A stretch of DNA of 64,000 nucleotides from Betaproteobacteria bacterium (GTDB lineage: Bacteria; Pseudomonadota; Gammaproteobacteria; Burkholderiales; Rhodocyclaceae), in contig JAPTVL010000468.1 in NCBI GenBank assembly GCA_028065725.1, forward strand, positions 1-64,000. Direction: 5' to 3'. Shown in pieces: positions 27,301 through 35,343 of the stretch. The notes under the pieces were generated by a model that made no database searches, had not been told where the DNA came from, and saw nothing but the letters and a program-made list of their open reading frames with translations. Made by a program: the position numbers and the translations under genes. Numbering within the stretch: the stretch's first letter is position 1; each line of letters starts with the position of its first letter.

Positions 27301-29209
27301 GCGCGGTCGCCGTTTTCGCCCAGCCGGTGCGCAAGCGCTGCGCGGCGGCGCCGCGCTCGACTTCCGGTCCGTCCGGCGAGTCGCTGGCGCCAGCGACGGG
27401 ATTCGGCGTCGCTGTCCAGAAATTCGAGGCCGAAGTCCAGTAGCTCTTGGCCGCAAGGTCGATGAAGCCGGTGTTGCCCTCCTCGTCGATCGCCCGGTAA
27501 CCGTTCTTGTCGCCCATGTAGAGCTTGAGGGGAATCTTGCCCGCGACATCGGTGCCACAGTTGGGCGCCGGCACGTCGTCGCCGATACGCTCGTCATAGG
27601 CGGTAAATGATCCGGAGACCGAGGGGGTTGCAACCAATAATCCGGTAAAGGTGGAGGTTCCGCTACCGGTGCCGGTGCCGGTGATCGTGCCGGTCATGGT
27701 GCCGCTGCCGAGATCCGCTGCCGGACTGACCGTGGTGCCGGCAGAAGTGCTCAGCGTCGCCGCCAGGGAGCCCGTGGCGGCACCGCTGATGGTGCCGCTG
27801 ACGGTGCCGCTGACGGCAGTCACCGTTCCCGCGGCATCAGTCAGGTTGCCGCTGAAAGTGCCGGTCACCGGCCCGGTCGCATCGCCGGTCAATACCGCGG
27901 AAATGAAACCATTGACCAGAACACGGGTATTGTCGATCGCCACCTTGTCGTTGCGATCGACATCGCAGTAACGGCCGAACTTGTATTCCTTGAGGTTGCC
28001 GAACCAGCGCGGCCGGGCCCCGCCGTCCGGACGGAATACGCCGATATACACCTGGTTCTCGTAGGTGCCCTGGGTATTGACGGAAATCGGCAGCGTGGCG
28101 GAGGCGAACACGCTATTGACGGCCTGGATCTCGGCGAAGATCAGGGCCATGGCGTTCTTGATTTCCTGCTTGCTGGTGGACTTGAAATACTTGCCGCCGC
28201 CGACCTTGGCCATGCTCTTGAGCAATATCGCCTGGTCACGGTTCGCATCGGTTTTCGGTGCGGTCGACCCGTCGCAGGAATCCTTGCAGACGTCGATGGT
28301 GTAGGTAGTGATCTTGTTGATCAGCTTAGCCTTGGGGGTGCTGGTGCTCTTCGGGTCATCCACCGTGGACGTGACGCCGTAGTTGTACATGAAGCGCGAC
28401 CACTCGTCGGCGATCAGCGGGCTGCCGTTGGCAATCGGCGCGGTAATGGCGGCGAGCGTCGCTGCATCGGTGATACCGGCCAGTCCCGCCGCATCCGCAA
28501 GCTGGGTGGTTGTTCCGGTCTGGCTGGGGTAACCGTTGCCGATGAAAATGATGAAGTTCTTGTTGCAGCCGCCGTTGGCGGCGCTCGGCGGCGAGTAGGT
28601 GGTCGCCGTGGCGCTGGACAGTGAATTGCCGGGCAATGCGCCGGCCGGCATCTTGATGACGTTGACGGTGCTGCCTGCGTAATCGCGCAGATCGGCTTGA
28701 GACCCGCTGGGCAGGTCGGTGGTGCCGAAACGGGCGAAACCGTTGAAATAACGGTAGGCCGCGTTCAGCATGTGATCATAGACGATGGAGGCCTTATTCA
28801 CCTTGTCGTCGTTGTCGCCGTCACCGCCGAAGTTGGCGACCATGGTGCGGAGCATGCTGCTGATGGCGGCCTTGTTGGTGCCGGTCATCTCGCGCACGCC
28901 GAAGCGCACGTAACCGCCATTGGAACCCGCCGCCATCAGCAATCCGACATTGATGCTGTCGCCCAGCGTCGAAATCACTTCGGACAGCGCCTCGAGTTCC
29001 GCCTGGCCCTGCTTGATGCCGCCCGGCCAGCCTTCGTTGGCTCCCGCCCAGTTGGTCGAGTTGTCGAGCACGATCAGGACGTTGGCCTGGGCGCCGGTGA
29101 CTGCCGGCCCGCCGGTGTACAAGTCGATGTCGTCGGCGCGCAGCTGCGGCGAGAGAAGCGCGCCGGCAAAAACTGCGGCGCAGAGGAGTCCGCGATATCT
29201 GGATTTCAT
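24314..29209 (-). CDS. pilY1: Type IV pilus tip adhesin/assembly protein PilY1-like
   Basis: 1631 residues, longer than the ~1160 of Pseudomonas PilY1. A signal peptide (MKSRYRGLLCAAVFAGALLS, cleavage near LRA) leads into a von Willebrand A-like domain with VLIVLDNSTNW as its metal-site start. A Gly/Ser/Thr-rich repeat (about 440-525) and several Ig-like repeats (about 675-1035; for example GATVTIAGATPSDYNGAKTI) follow. The C-terminal beta-propeller-type PilY1 domain carries a calcium loop, DLNADGFVDRIYAGD, from residue 1311. PilY1 sits at the pilus tip, promotes pilus extension and binds surfaces. The ATG at 29209 gives the only sensible signal peptide. It ends the minor-pilin operon, six bases after pilX. 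Confidence 0.9.
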   Translation of the reverse strand: MKSRYRGLLCAAVFAGALLSPQLRADDIDLYTGGPAVTGAQANVLIVLDNSTNWAGANEGWPGGIKQGQAELEALSEVISTLGDSINVGLLMAAGSNGGYVRFGVREMTGTNKAAISSMLRTMVANFGGDGDNDDKVNKASIVYDHMLNAAYRYFNGFARFGTTDLPSGSQADLRDYAGSTVNVIKMPAGALPGNSLSSATATTYSPPSAANGGCNKNFIIFIGNGYPSQTGTTTQLADAAGLAGITDAATLAAITAPIANGSPLIADEWSRFMYNYGVTSTVDDPKSTSTPKAKLINKITTYTIDVCKDSCDGSTAPKTDANRDQAILLKSMAKVGGGKYFKSTSKQEIKNAMALIFAEIQAVNSVFASATLPISVNTQGTYENQVYIGVFRPDGGARPRWFGNLKEYKFGRYCDVDRNDKVAIDNTRVLVNGFISAVLTGDATGPVTGTFSGNLTDAAGTVTAVSGTVSGTISGAATGSLAATLSTSAGTTVSPAADLGSGTMTGTITGTGTGSGTSTFTGLLVATPSVSGSFTAYDERIGDDVPAPNCGTDVAGKIPLKLYMGDKNGYRAIDEEGNTGFIDLAAKSYWTSASNFWTATPNPVAGASDSPDGPEVERGAAAQRLRTGWAKTATAPHPDGRKVYTCLGTCLAAGASTSEKTLSNNPMTTSNSEVTTALVAPAGSATMVQPNGLVRVGNTVTATTTAAHGFADGATVTIAGATPSDYNGAKTITYVDATHFTFTLNEAPLVTDTATATRPGATVSVTSITVSGTTATVTTATDHGLSAASPTNVTTIANAAQSFLNGSQTVLTAPDAVTFTYSVTPPANPTASTTHGSSTVLDQSETHASIDYTTSACKAGAVAGCFIVTSTNNLGNKYLAGNTVVISGAVPTAYNGSWTISAAGSSCVGVASGNQTKFCVTLPAVAAVVSPDPGTDKTATQPGVTYPIRITRALGSTTATAVTYTDDTRTESVAHVYTTADTISITGASQSQYNLTGQPLSVGVPDATAFTFGPVTVTPVTPATGTITATTGTGIAGPDTTNLILWTRGKDLWEDEDANNSLTNVRASIHGDVLHARPVVVNYGSTIGIVGFYGANDGFLRAIRGGISSTDGEEKWAFMPSEFMNYPKLARLYKNSELIRYPNSSCSISPAPTARNFFWDGPLAAYQSPDGTATTAPTKTWLFATMRRGGRALYALDVSNPDAPKFMWRITNATSGFSELGQTWSEPKVTKLKGTFTRASGTAITDPVVLIFGAGYDAAQEDRPAGASVTPGMGRGVFVVEAETGQLIQFLQPTDGVKKYSFPADVNVLDLNADGFVDRIYAGDTNANIFRFDTVQTVTNVADPGYWKRYHIGKVGDIGDNGGSDARKFLFQPEILPFTHNGVVKTMVLVGSGNREKPLNNFQAGNTPESLECPALYTDSYYPASSADKIEDRFYGLLDAVQSGDAEPGTPIVEGELQLVNAVSGTLTPFSLTSTQRGWYIHLRNDPDGAGVRNEEKAVNSARVVAGTVFFATNTPMTPDTAAGVCTNLGEALGYAVDPFTGLPALNRDGSTSGGTATYTAADYATTFAGGGLPPTVTAGVVTIGGTPYRFIIGSGGETLTSASSIGGARSVINLTGTRTRLFWSYGADD

Positions 29210-29214
29210 GATGG

Positions 29215-29766
29215 CTAGCTTCCTGTGCAAGTTGGCTGCGGAGTCGCGCAGCGGTATTGTGCGTCGTTGGCGTAAGCAGTCACTGCGCCATTGTCCATGC
29301 GTATGCCGGTGCCCTGGGTAATCGAGATGTTGGCGCCGAACCAGCCCGAGGAAGAATCCGCCTTGAGCTGCCAGATCGTGTCGGCGCAGGCCGAATAGGG
29401 ATTGGTCAGCGTGTCCAGGCATTTCTTGTCGTCGGTCTTGGAAATGTCCAGTGAAATGTTCTGCACCGGCACGGTGCGCACCAGGCAGGGTCGGCAGACT
29501 TTTACCGTGTAGCTTTTCCCGCCTTCGCTGACCGTCAGGGTTTGCGCGGTGCCGGCGATGTTGTCGGCGAAGTTGGAAGACAGGATCAGGTCGATGGTGC
29601 GCTGCGCCGTCGACATGGCCTCGGTGCGCGCCTGAGCATTGGCCACGGTGCGCAGATTGACGGTAGACAGGCGGATTGCCGAGACGGCGATCAGCGTCAA
29701 TACCATCAGCATGATCAGACTCAGGATCAGCACGATGCCGCGCTGACGACCAGCCAGGTGTCTCAT
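29215..29766 (-). CDS. pilX: Minor pilin assembly protein PilX
   Basis: 183 residues. The N-terminus MRHLAGRQRGIVLILSLIML has the prepilin form (RQRG then a hydrophobic helix), followed by MVLTLIAVSAIRLS, matching PilX N-terminal domains. The C-terminal half carries six or more cysteines (VCRPCLV, KKCLDTL, SACADT, YRCATPQPTC) that probably form disulfides. PilX joins the priming complex of type IV pili with PilV, PilW, FimT-type pilins and PilY1. Its start overlaps the pilW stop by four bases. Confidence 0.9.
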   Translation of the reverse strand: MRHLAGRQRGIVLILSLIMLMVLTLIAVSAIRLSTVNLRTVANAQARTEAMSTAQRTIDLILSSNFADNIAGTAQTLTVSEGGKSYTVKVCRPCLVRTVPVQNISLDISKTDDKKCLDTLTNPYSACADTIWQLKADSSSGWFGANISITQGTGIRMDNGAVTAYANDAQYRCATPQPTCTGS

Positions 29767-31031
29767 GGCGCCTCCCTGCGGCCGGCCATGTTGACCAGCT
29801 TGATGATCGAGGACATCGGACGCCGGCGGTAGGCGTCGCCAGCTGCGCCTATGGTCCGGCCGCCCATGACATAAGACTTGGTGTCGGTGTAGCCGGCGGT
29901 GGGCAGAAGATCGCGGGTCAGCAGGAACAGCTTTACGGCCGTCACGTCCTCCCAGCGATTTTCGGTGTTGGCGTCGAGCCGCATGCCGGTCACGGCATCG
30001 CCGGTGCTGCCGGTCTGGCGCGGGTCGTCGTTGGATTCGACCCAGACATCGATCGAACCGTCGTCGGTGGTATCGATGCCGAATTCAAAATGCATGTTCT
30101 CGACCCCCGGCGCTATGGTCCGGACATTCTTGATCATGCTGAGCGCGCCACCCGCCATGCCCAATTCCACCATTTTCAGCGTCGGGATGCCGTCGCCCAT
30201 GGTGGCCGCGTTGTTGTCCAGGTTGTTGAAGCAGTCGTCGCACTGCGAAATGAAATAGATCCGGGTGATCAGCTTGCGCACCGGCGCCAGCGGGCCGGCC
30301 ACGGTCGGGGTGCAGCCGAGCAGATGCATGTTGAAATCGGCGCTGGTGGCAGTGGCTTTGGCAATGAACGGGGGTGGCTGCGGCGGCAGGGGATCGACGA
30401 CCCCCTCGGGACAGGTGGATACCTGCAGATAAGGATTGCCGGCAACATAGCCTGCACCGCCCACGGTCAGCGGCGTGGTGCTCACGCGGCGGATGACGAG
30501 AACATCGGTTCCCCGTTTGTAGGCTCCGCCGGTGGGCGGGGTGCCGGCAACCGGCGCCCCGGTCAGGGACACGTTGGTACTGGGATTGTAGGCACCGATG
30601 CAATCCAGCAGTGCCGTCGGCGGCAAATCCCCCGCGCCATGCATTTCGTAACCAAAAATCGGCATCGGCGCGGTAATCGTCGAAACGCCTGTCGAATCCC
30701 AGCCGGGAAGCGCCCCGGTGGCCGTCGAGCAGGGATCGACATACACCCAGTCGGCCGGGGTCGCGCCGTTCGCCAGGGCGAGACCGGGCAGCGAGGGCGC
30801 CAGGGTGCCGTAGTAGCCGGCCAGCCGGATGTCCTCCGCCAGGGTATCCAGCGAATAGCGCGCCGTCTCGATTTTCTGTCCCTCGCGATCGATCTTCTCC
30901 CGGGTGGTGATCGAACTGGCAAAAATAGCCGCCAGTGCAGCCATCAACACCATGGCAATGCCCATCGCGACTATCAGTTCCGGCAGGCTGAATCCGCGCT
31001 GAACCGCGTGGAAGTAACGGGGGTTCTTCAT
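29763..31031 (-). CDS. pilW: Minor pilin PilW
   Basis: 422 residues, somewhat longer than typical PilW. The prepilin signal is QRGFSLPELIVAMGIAMVLM, with cleavage expected between Gly and Phe by PilD and Pro in place of Thr/Ile at position +3. The C-terminal part has cysteine-containing insertions (FISQCDDCFNNLDNN) and ends in LFLLTRDLLPTAGYTD and SYVMGG, a PilW feature. Part of the pilus priming complex. Transcribed after pilV, with seven bases between them, and overlapping pilX. Confidence 0.9.
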   Translation of the reverse strand: MKNPRYFHAVQRGFSLPELIVAMGIAMVLMAALAAIFASSITTREKIDREGQKIETARYSLDTLAEDIRLAGYYGTLAPSLPGLALANGATPADWVYVDPCSTATGALPGWDSTGVSTITAPMPIFGYEMHGAGDLPPTALLDCIGAYNPSTNVSLTGAPVAGTPPTGGAYKRGTDVLVIRRVSTTPLTVGGAGYVAGNPYLQVSTCPEGVVDPLPPQPPPFIAKATATSADFNMHLLGCTPTVAGPLAPVRKLITRIYFISQCDDCFNNLDNNAATMGDGIPTLKMVELGMAGGALSMIKNVRTIAPGVENMHFEFGIDTTDDGSIDVWVESNDDPRQTGSTGDAVTGMRLDANTENRWEDVTAVKLFLLTRDLLPTAGYTDTKSYVMGGRTIGAAGDAYRRRPMSSIIKLVNMAGRREAP

Positions 31032-31037
31032 GATGTC

Positions 31038-31670
31038 TCAGGTTCCATTCAGAACCGCCACGCGAAGGACGCGACTGACACCGCTGCGGCGCGTGGTGAT
31101 GGCGGCCGAGCCGCAAGAATTGTCGCTGGAAACGACGCCGATGTCGCGCGACTGCCAGACCACGTCGATCTGGAAAACGCCCGCGGTACCGGTATTGAAG
31201 ACGCAGGCGCGCGCCTCGCTCATCGCACCCACTTTGCTCGTGCCGACAGCCTCGCCGATGCCCTTCAGCGCAAGATCCCATTCGCACAAGTCGCGCGCCG
31301 CGATGGTCGCCTTGGCCGCGCAACAGCTTGCCTGCAAGGCAGGCGTGTTGTTCGCCACCGATATGCAGTCATTGCTGTAGCCGGCGCCGAAGATCTCCTT
31401 GACGCCGCCGCCGTCCTGCCGGTTGTAACCCGTGCCGGCGGACGTGCTGGTCTTGACCTCTGCCAGATTGGAACCCATGCGATTGACCAGTTCGTTGGCC
31501 AGCATCATGGCCTGGGCGCGTGAGAACGACTCCACTTCGGCATTCAGCGCCCGCGCCTGCAAGCCCGCCAGCCCGAGCAGGCCGACCGCGAGTATGGCCA
31601 TGGTGATGATGACTTCGAGCAGCGAAAACCCGCCCTGGGCCGGCCGTGTCTGTCGATCGATCATGTGCAT
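31038..31670 (-). CDS. pilV: Type IV pilus modification / minor pilin PilV
   Basis: 210 residues. The prepilin motif GGFSLLEVIITMAILAVGLL is followed by GLAGLQARALNAEVESFSR, the conserved start of PilV. Cysteines occur in ALQASCCAAKATIAARDLCEW and KACVFN-like segments. Two starts are possible, 31670 and 31664; the first has GGGA at better spacing, the second overlaps the fimT stop as ATGA. It belongs to the minor-pilin operon. Confidence 0.88.
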   Translation of the reverse strand: MHMIDRQTRPAQGGFSLLEVIITMAILAVGLLGLAGLQARALNAEVESFSRAQAMMLANELVNRMGSNLAEVKTSTSAGTGYNRQDGGGVKEIFGAGYSNDCISVANNTPALQASCCAAKATIAARDLCEWDLALKGIGEAVGTSKVGAMSEARACVFNTGTAGVFQIDVVWQSRDIGVVSSDNSCGSAAITTRRSGVSRVLRVAVLNGT

Positions 31671-32191
31671 GATGTGGTTCCCGCCGCCATGGCCCGAACC
31701 CGGGCATTGCCATTGGTGTCGAAGGTGACGCAGCGCGGAGCGGCGTAGGCGTCGTCATCGGTGACCAGCAAGGTCACCGGCACGCCGCCGACGAGGCGCC
31801 CGGTGCGGGTAAAGACGATCGGCGCCGCGGTACCTTGATACGTATAGGTAACGCCCGGGGTCGGCTTGATGATCTGCATTACGCCGTCGTCGGGAGCGGA
31901 AAGGCTGCAGTCGGTGGCACTGGTGAACACGATGCACCAGCCGTTGCTGAAGTTGTTCGATGGCGCGACGATCGAAATCGACGAGGACGATGCGCCGCTC
32001 CACTTGATGGCCTCGCTTCTCGCCAGCATCGCCGTGGTCACCAGATCGAAGGTCGCCGTTTTCATTTTCTGGTTGTTGAGCAGGGTCTGGATGCTCGGAA
32101 CGCCAATGGCCATCAGAATGCCGCCTATCGCAATCACGACCAGCAGTTCGATCAGCGTGAAGCCGTGCGCCCGGCGGCAGCCCGTTACCAT
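31661..32191 (-). CDS. fimT: Pseudopilin of the GspH/FimT family
   Basis: 176 residues. The prepilin peptidase site is RAHGFTLIELLVVIAIGGIL with Glu at +5 of the mature protein. The GspH domain pattern follows: LLNNQKMKTATFDLVTTAMLA and ARSEAIKW. The C-terminus ends in RCVTFDTNGNARVRAMAA, typical of FimT, including the conserved TFDxxGNAR segment. It overlaps the end of the pilE-like gene by seven bases and precedes pilV. FimT proteins can bind DNA for uptake in some species; basic residues near the C-terminus are compatible but not proof. Confidence 0.88.
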   Translation of the reverse strand: MVTGCRRAHGFTLIELLVVIAIGGILMAIGVPSIQTLLNNQKMKTATFDLVTTAMLARSEAIKWSGASSSSISIVAPSNNFSNGWCIVFTSATDCSLSAPDDGVMQIIKPTPGVTYTYQGTAAPIVFTRTGRLVGGVPVTLLVTDDDAYAAPRCVTFDTNGNARVRAMAAGTTSCT

Positions 32192-32655
32192 TCCGACACC
32201 GGCAGTTTGAGGCCGAACTGATTGATCGACAGCGGCGTGGGCGGCTGGCCTTCCTGGATGGTGCCGGCCTTGCCGCTGGCGCTGATGGTGAAGGTGGGCA
32301 AATCTCGCAGTGCCACCACGGTGGAGGTGGTGTTGGTGCCGGTAGTGAGGGTGACGGTGTAAACCCTGCTGACTTCGTCAGGCACCGTGTAATTTAGTTG
32401 CGCCAGCGTGCCGTAGCTGCCCGCCGTCATCACGTATTGTTCCTGCCGGCTGGCCACTTCCATGAGGACTGCCTTGGCCGCGGCCTTGTTGGCACGGATC
32501 AGGTACTGGTTGTAGTTGGGAATGGCGATCGCGGCAAGGATTCCGATAATGCCAACCACGACTATTAGTTCGATCAGCGAAAAACCGTCATCCCCACCCC
32601 TCCGCCCGGTACGGCTGATAACACCTGGATGGCATGACTGTCCGGCGGATTTCAT
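32185..32655 (-). CDS. pilE: Type IV minor pilin PilE
   Basis: 156 residues from the ATG at 32655; starts at 32670 or 32766 are also open. The class III signal GGDDGFSLIELIVVVGIIGI continues as LAAIAIPNYNQYLIRANKAA, the PilE/PilA core. The family segment ASRQEQYVMTAGSYGTLAQL and a DLPTFTISASGKAG block mark it as a PilE-type minor pilin. The leader before the cleavage Gly is ~24 residues, unusually long, so the start is uncertain. It is the first gene of the cluster; PilE is more often last. Confidence 0.85.
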   Translation of the reverse strand: MKSAGQSCHPGVISRTGRRGGDDGFSLIELIVVVGIIGILAAIAIPNYNQYLIRANKAAAKAVLMEVASRQEQYVMTAGSYGTLAQLNYTVPDEVSRVYTVTLTTGTNTTSTVVALRDLPTFTISASGKAGTIQEGQPPTPLSINQFGLKLPVSEW

Positions 32656-32857
32656 TGGTTTGCACCGCATCTTGATTGATTTAGCTGCATCATTCCCCCG
32701 CCGCCCCTGCTCCGCCATCAGCAAAAGCGGATTTTTCATAGGGTAAACCTGATCCTTGCCGAGCAAGCGTCAGCCTTCGGACCGACTTTCGCATCGACCG
32801 GCGCGGAATCGACTCCTGACTATAATCAGTCACAGTCATGTTCCGGAGTTTCCCGCC

Positions 32858-34114
32858 GTGTCGCTCGCCCATGCCGCCGAGGATATCACCGTCGCATCGT
32901 CGCGACAGCTGACCCTTTCAGCCATGATCCTGATCGGCATCACGCTGGCCGTGATGATGGCATTCGCATTCTGGTCATGGCAACGCCGGCAGGGGCTGGC
33001 AATGCGCCGGCGACAGGCCGAACTGGCGCTGCGCGCCTCGGAAGACCGCCTGCGGCAGGTGTCGAGCCAGCTGCCGGTGGCCTTGTTCGAGTACACGGCG
33101 GCCCCGCCAGCCCGGTTTCGTTCCATGAGCGACGGCGTGGCGCGCTTGCTGCCGGGTACGGCGGCGGAAATGCTGGCGAATCCGGAGGTTTTTTTCGCCG
33201 GCATCCATCCCGAGGATATTCCCGGCCTGGCCTGGCGCGATGCTGCGACGCCGCCGCTGCGCGACTTCGAATGGATCGGTCGCAGCCGGCTCGCGGCCAA
33301 GTCCCCACGCTGGCTGCAAATCCGCGCCACCACGGAATTCACTGCCGGAGGCGCGCGCTCCATCCATGGCGTGATGCTCGACGTCACGGCATTGAAACAG
33401 GCCCAGCAGGACCTTGAACGTTCGCGCGAGGAATTGCGCCGGCTGGCGAGCCATCGCGAGGCGCGCATAGAGCAGGAGCGCGCCCGCCTGGCGCGCGAGT
33501 TCCACGACGAGCTGGGCCAGGTGCTGACCAGCGCGCGCATGCACCTGCAATTGCTCGAACGCAGCTTGCCCGCCGATTCATCCGCCGCGCGCGACGCCGC
33601 GCGCGACATCGAAACCATGATTGGCGAAGCCTATCGCAGCGTCAAGGCGATCGCCTCCGATCTGCGCCCGGCAGCACTCAACCTGGGCCTCGCGGCGGCG
33701 GTGGAATGGGTGGCCGCACGCGTTCTCGGGCCGGCCGCAATTCGCTACAGCATTTCATTTGCGCCGGCCGCCGACCGTCTCGACGACGCGTATGCGATTG
33801 CGCTGTTCCGCATCGTCCAGGAATCCCTGAGCAACATCGTCCGCCACGCGGTAGCGCACAGCGTGCACATCACACTCAGCCATCACGAAGGAGAGATGCG
33901 CCTGCTGGTGGAAGATGACGGCAAAGGTTTCGACGCCGCACGGGTGGATCACGCCACGCATTTCGGCTTGCTCGGGATTTCGGAGCGCGTCACCTCGCTT
34001 GGCGGTATGCTCGAGATCGACAGCCAGCCTGGCGGCGGCACGCGTCTTTCTGTCACATTGCCGCAGGTTCCGCTGCAAGCGGATCCGGCCGAACGGAGCG
34101 CAACCGCATCATGA
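32858..34114 (+). CDS. NarL-partner sensor histidine kinase with PAS domain
   Basis: 418 residues from the GTG at 32858, which has CCGGAG about ten bases upstream. One transmembrane helix lies near residues 21-38 (MILIGITLAVMMAFAFWSW). A PAS-like domain (about 60-195, ending HGVMLDVTALKQAQQDLERS) follows. The HisKA_3 dimerisation domain has ARLAREFHDELGQVLTSARM with the phosphorylated His. The ATPase domain shows IVQESLSNIVRHA, DDGKGFD and GGGTRLSVTLP. It phosphorylates the response regulator whose gene overlaps it by four bases. There is no periplasmic domain, so the signal is probably cytoplasmic or membrane-borne. It is divergent from the pilin cluster. Confidence 0.9.
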   Translation: MSLAHAAEDITVASSRQLTLSAMILIGITLAVMMAFAFWSWQRRQGLAMRRRQAELALRASEDRLRQVSSQLPVALFEYTAAPPARFRSMSDGVARLLPGTAAEMLANPEVFFAGIHPEDIPGLAWRDAATPPLRDFEWIGRSRLAAKSPRWLQIRATTEFTAGGARSIHGVMLDVTALKQAQQDLERSREELRRLASHREARIEQERARLAREFHDELGQVLTSARMHLQLLERSLPADSSAARDAARDIETMIGEAYRSVKAIASDLRPAALNLGLAAAVEWVAARVLGPAAIRYSISFAPAADRLDDAYAIALFRIVQESLSNIVRHAVAHSVHITLSHHEGEMRLLVEDDGKGFDAARVDHATHFGLLGISERVTSLGGMLEIDSQPGGGTRLSVTLPQVPLQADPAERSATAS

Positions 34115-34743
34115 TCAGGATCATCATTGCCGACGACCACACGCTGTTTCGCGTCGGCCTCAGGCAGATGCTGCATTCTTTCGCCGGCATGGAAGTGGTG
34201 CGCGAGGCCACCAACGCCGCGGAAGCCCTTGCGGCTGCATGCGCCGACGACGCCGACCTGATCATGCTCGATCTGACCATGCCCGGTGCTTCCGGTACCA
34301 GCCTCATCGAACAGACCCGCAAGGCGCGGCCCGATCTGCCGATCCTGGTGCTGAGCATGCACGACGAGCCGGGGACGGTGCGCCGCGCATTGCAAGCCGG
34401 CGCCTCGGGCTACATTACCAAGGGTTCGAGCCCGGAAACCCTGTTCACGGCGGTAACCCGCGTCGGCGCCGGCGAACGCTTCATCGACCCTACGATCGCC
34501 GAATCGCTGGCCTTCGATAATGCCGCCCATGACAGCGGTGAATTGCACCAGAGCCTGAGCCCGCGTGAGTGGCAGGTACTGCGGCTGATCGCGCAGGGCG
34601 TGATGCTGAGCCAGATTGCCGAGCAGCTGCATCTGAGTCCGAAAACCGTCACCACCCACAAAACTCACCTGATGGAAAAGCTGGCCATCGGCAACAACGC
34701 CGACCTGATCCGTTACGCCATCGAACACAGGCTTTTCGATTGA
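34111..34743 (+). CDS. NarL/FixJ-family response regulator
   Basis: 210 residues. Receiver domain: acidic pair in IIIADDHTLFR, phospho-acceptor Asp in LIMLDLTMPG (about residue 52), Lys in GYITKGSSPE. The C-terminal LuxR-type helix-turn-helix spans LSPREWQVLRLIAQGVMLS and IAEQLHLSPKTVTTHKTHLM. It overlaps the kinase gene by four bases, so both are made together. Target genes are unknown; the divergent minor-pilin operon is the obvious nearby candidate, which is inference. Confidence 0.93.
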   Translation: MIRIIIADDHTLFRVGLRQMLHSFAGMEVVREATNAAEALAAACADDADLIMLDLTMPGASGTSLIEQTRKARPDLPILVLSMHDEPGTVRRALQAGASGYITKGSSPETLFTAVTRVGAGERFIDPTIAESLAFDNAAHDSGELHQSLSPREWQVLRLIAQGVMLSQIAEQLHLSPKTVTTHKTHLMEKLAIGNNADLIRYAIEHRLFD

Positions 34744-35279
34744 GCAATCGACCGCTTGCGCGCCTGGCATGGCCGCTCGCCATTTCTCTGGCATTGCACC
34801 TTTGCATTGTCGTGCTGTTCGCATCGGGCGCTGCGAACAGCCTGCGCAGCAGCAAGGCGGTGACACTGACAGTATTTCTTCCCAACAGGGAGCGCCCTGA
34901 TGCGCCGCCAGTCACCGCCACCGCGCCTTTGCCCACAGCGCCCGCGACTGCCGCCACGCCTGACACTGCTGCCGCCGGCAATCTGACGCAAAAAGCACGT
35001 TTTCTGGCACCGCCGGACCTTTCGGTCCTGGAAACGATACCGGTGACAATTTCCGGCAGCCTCACCCTGCGGCTCGATGTGAGCGCACGGGGTACGGTGG
35101 ATCGCGTCACCGTGATCAAGAGCGACCCGGTGCCAAAGGAGCTGCACGACGGGCTGGTGGAGCGTTTCCGGCAGACTTCACTGGCGCCGGCGCTGGAGGG
35201 ATCGAAGCCGGTAGCGAGCACGCTGGACCTGGTTATCCACTATGAAGCCGCGCCAGAGCTGCTGCCGCGGCAGCCCTGA
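34740..35279 (+). CDS. TonB-like energy transducer protein
   Basis: 179 residues from a TTG start at 34740 that overlaps the regulator stop (TTGA). No ATG is available in this frame. A single N-terminal membrane anchor (LAISLALHLCIVVLFASG) includes the His often seen in TonB. A proline/alanine/threonine-rich periplasmic linker follows (about 60-90), then a TonB C-terminal domain (SGSLTLRLDVSARGTVDRV, VERFRQTSLAPALEG). It could couple to an outer-membrane receptor or act as a TonB-fold scaffold. The link to the two-component genes by overlap is unusual. No ExbB or ExbD is nearby. Confidence 0.75.
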   Translation: MSNRPLARLAWPLAISLALHLCIVVLFASGAANSLRSSKAVTLTVFLPNRERPDAPPVTATAPLPTAPATAATPDTAAAGNLTQKARFLAPPDLSVLETIPVTISGSLTLRLDVSARGTVDRVTVIKSDPVPKELHDGLVERFRQTSLAPALEGSKPVASTLDLVIHYEAAPELLPRQP

Positions 35280-35343
35280 ACCGATAGCTGCCGCGAACCG
35301 CAGTACCCCCGCGGTAAGATGCGGAAAAATACGGGAGAACGCC

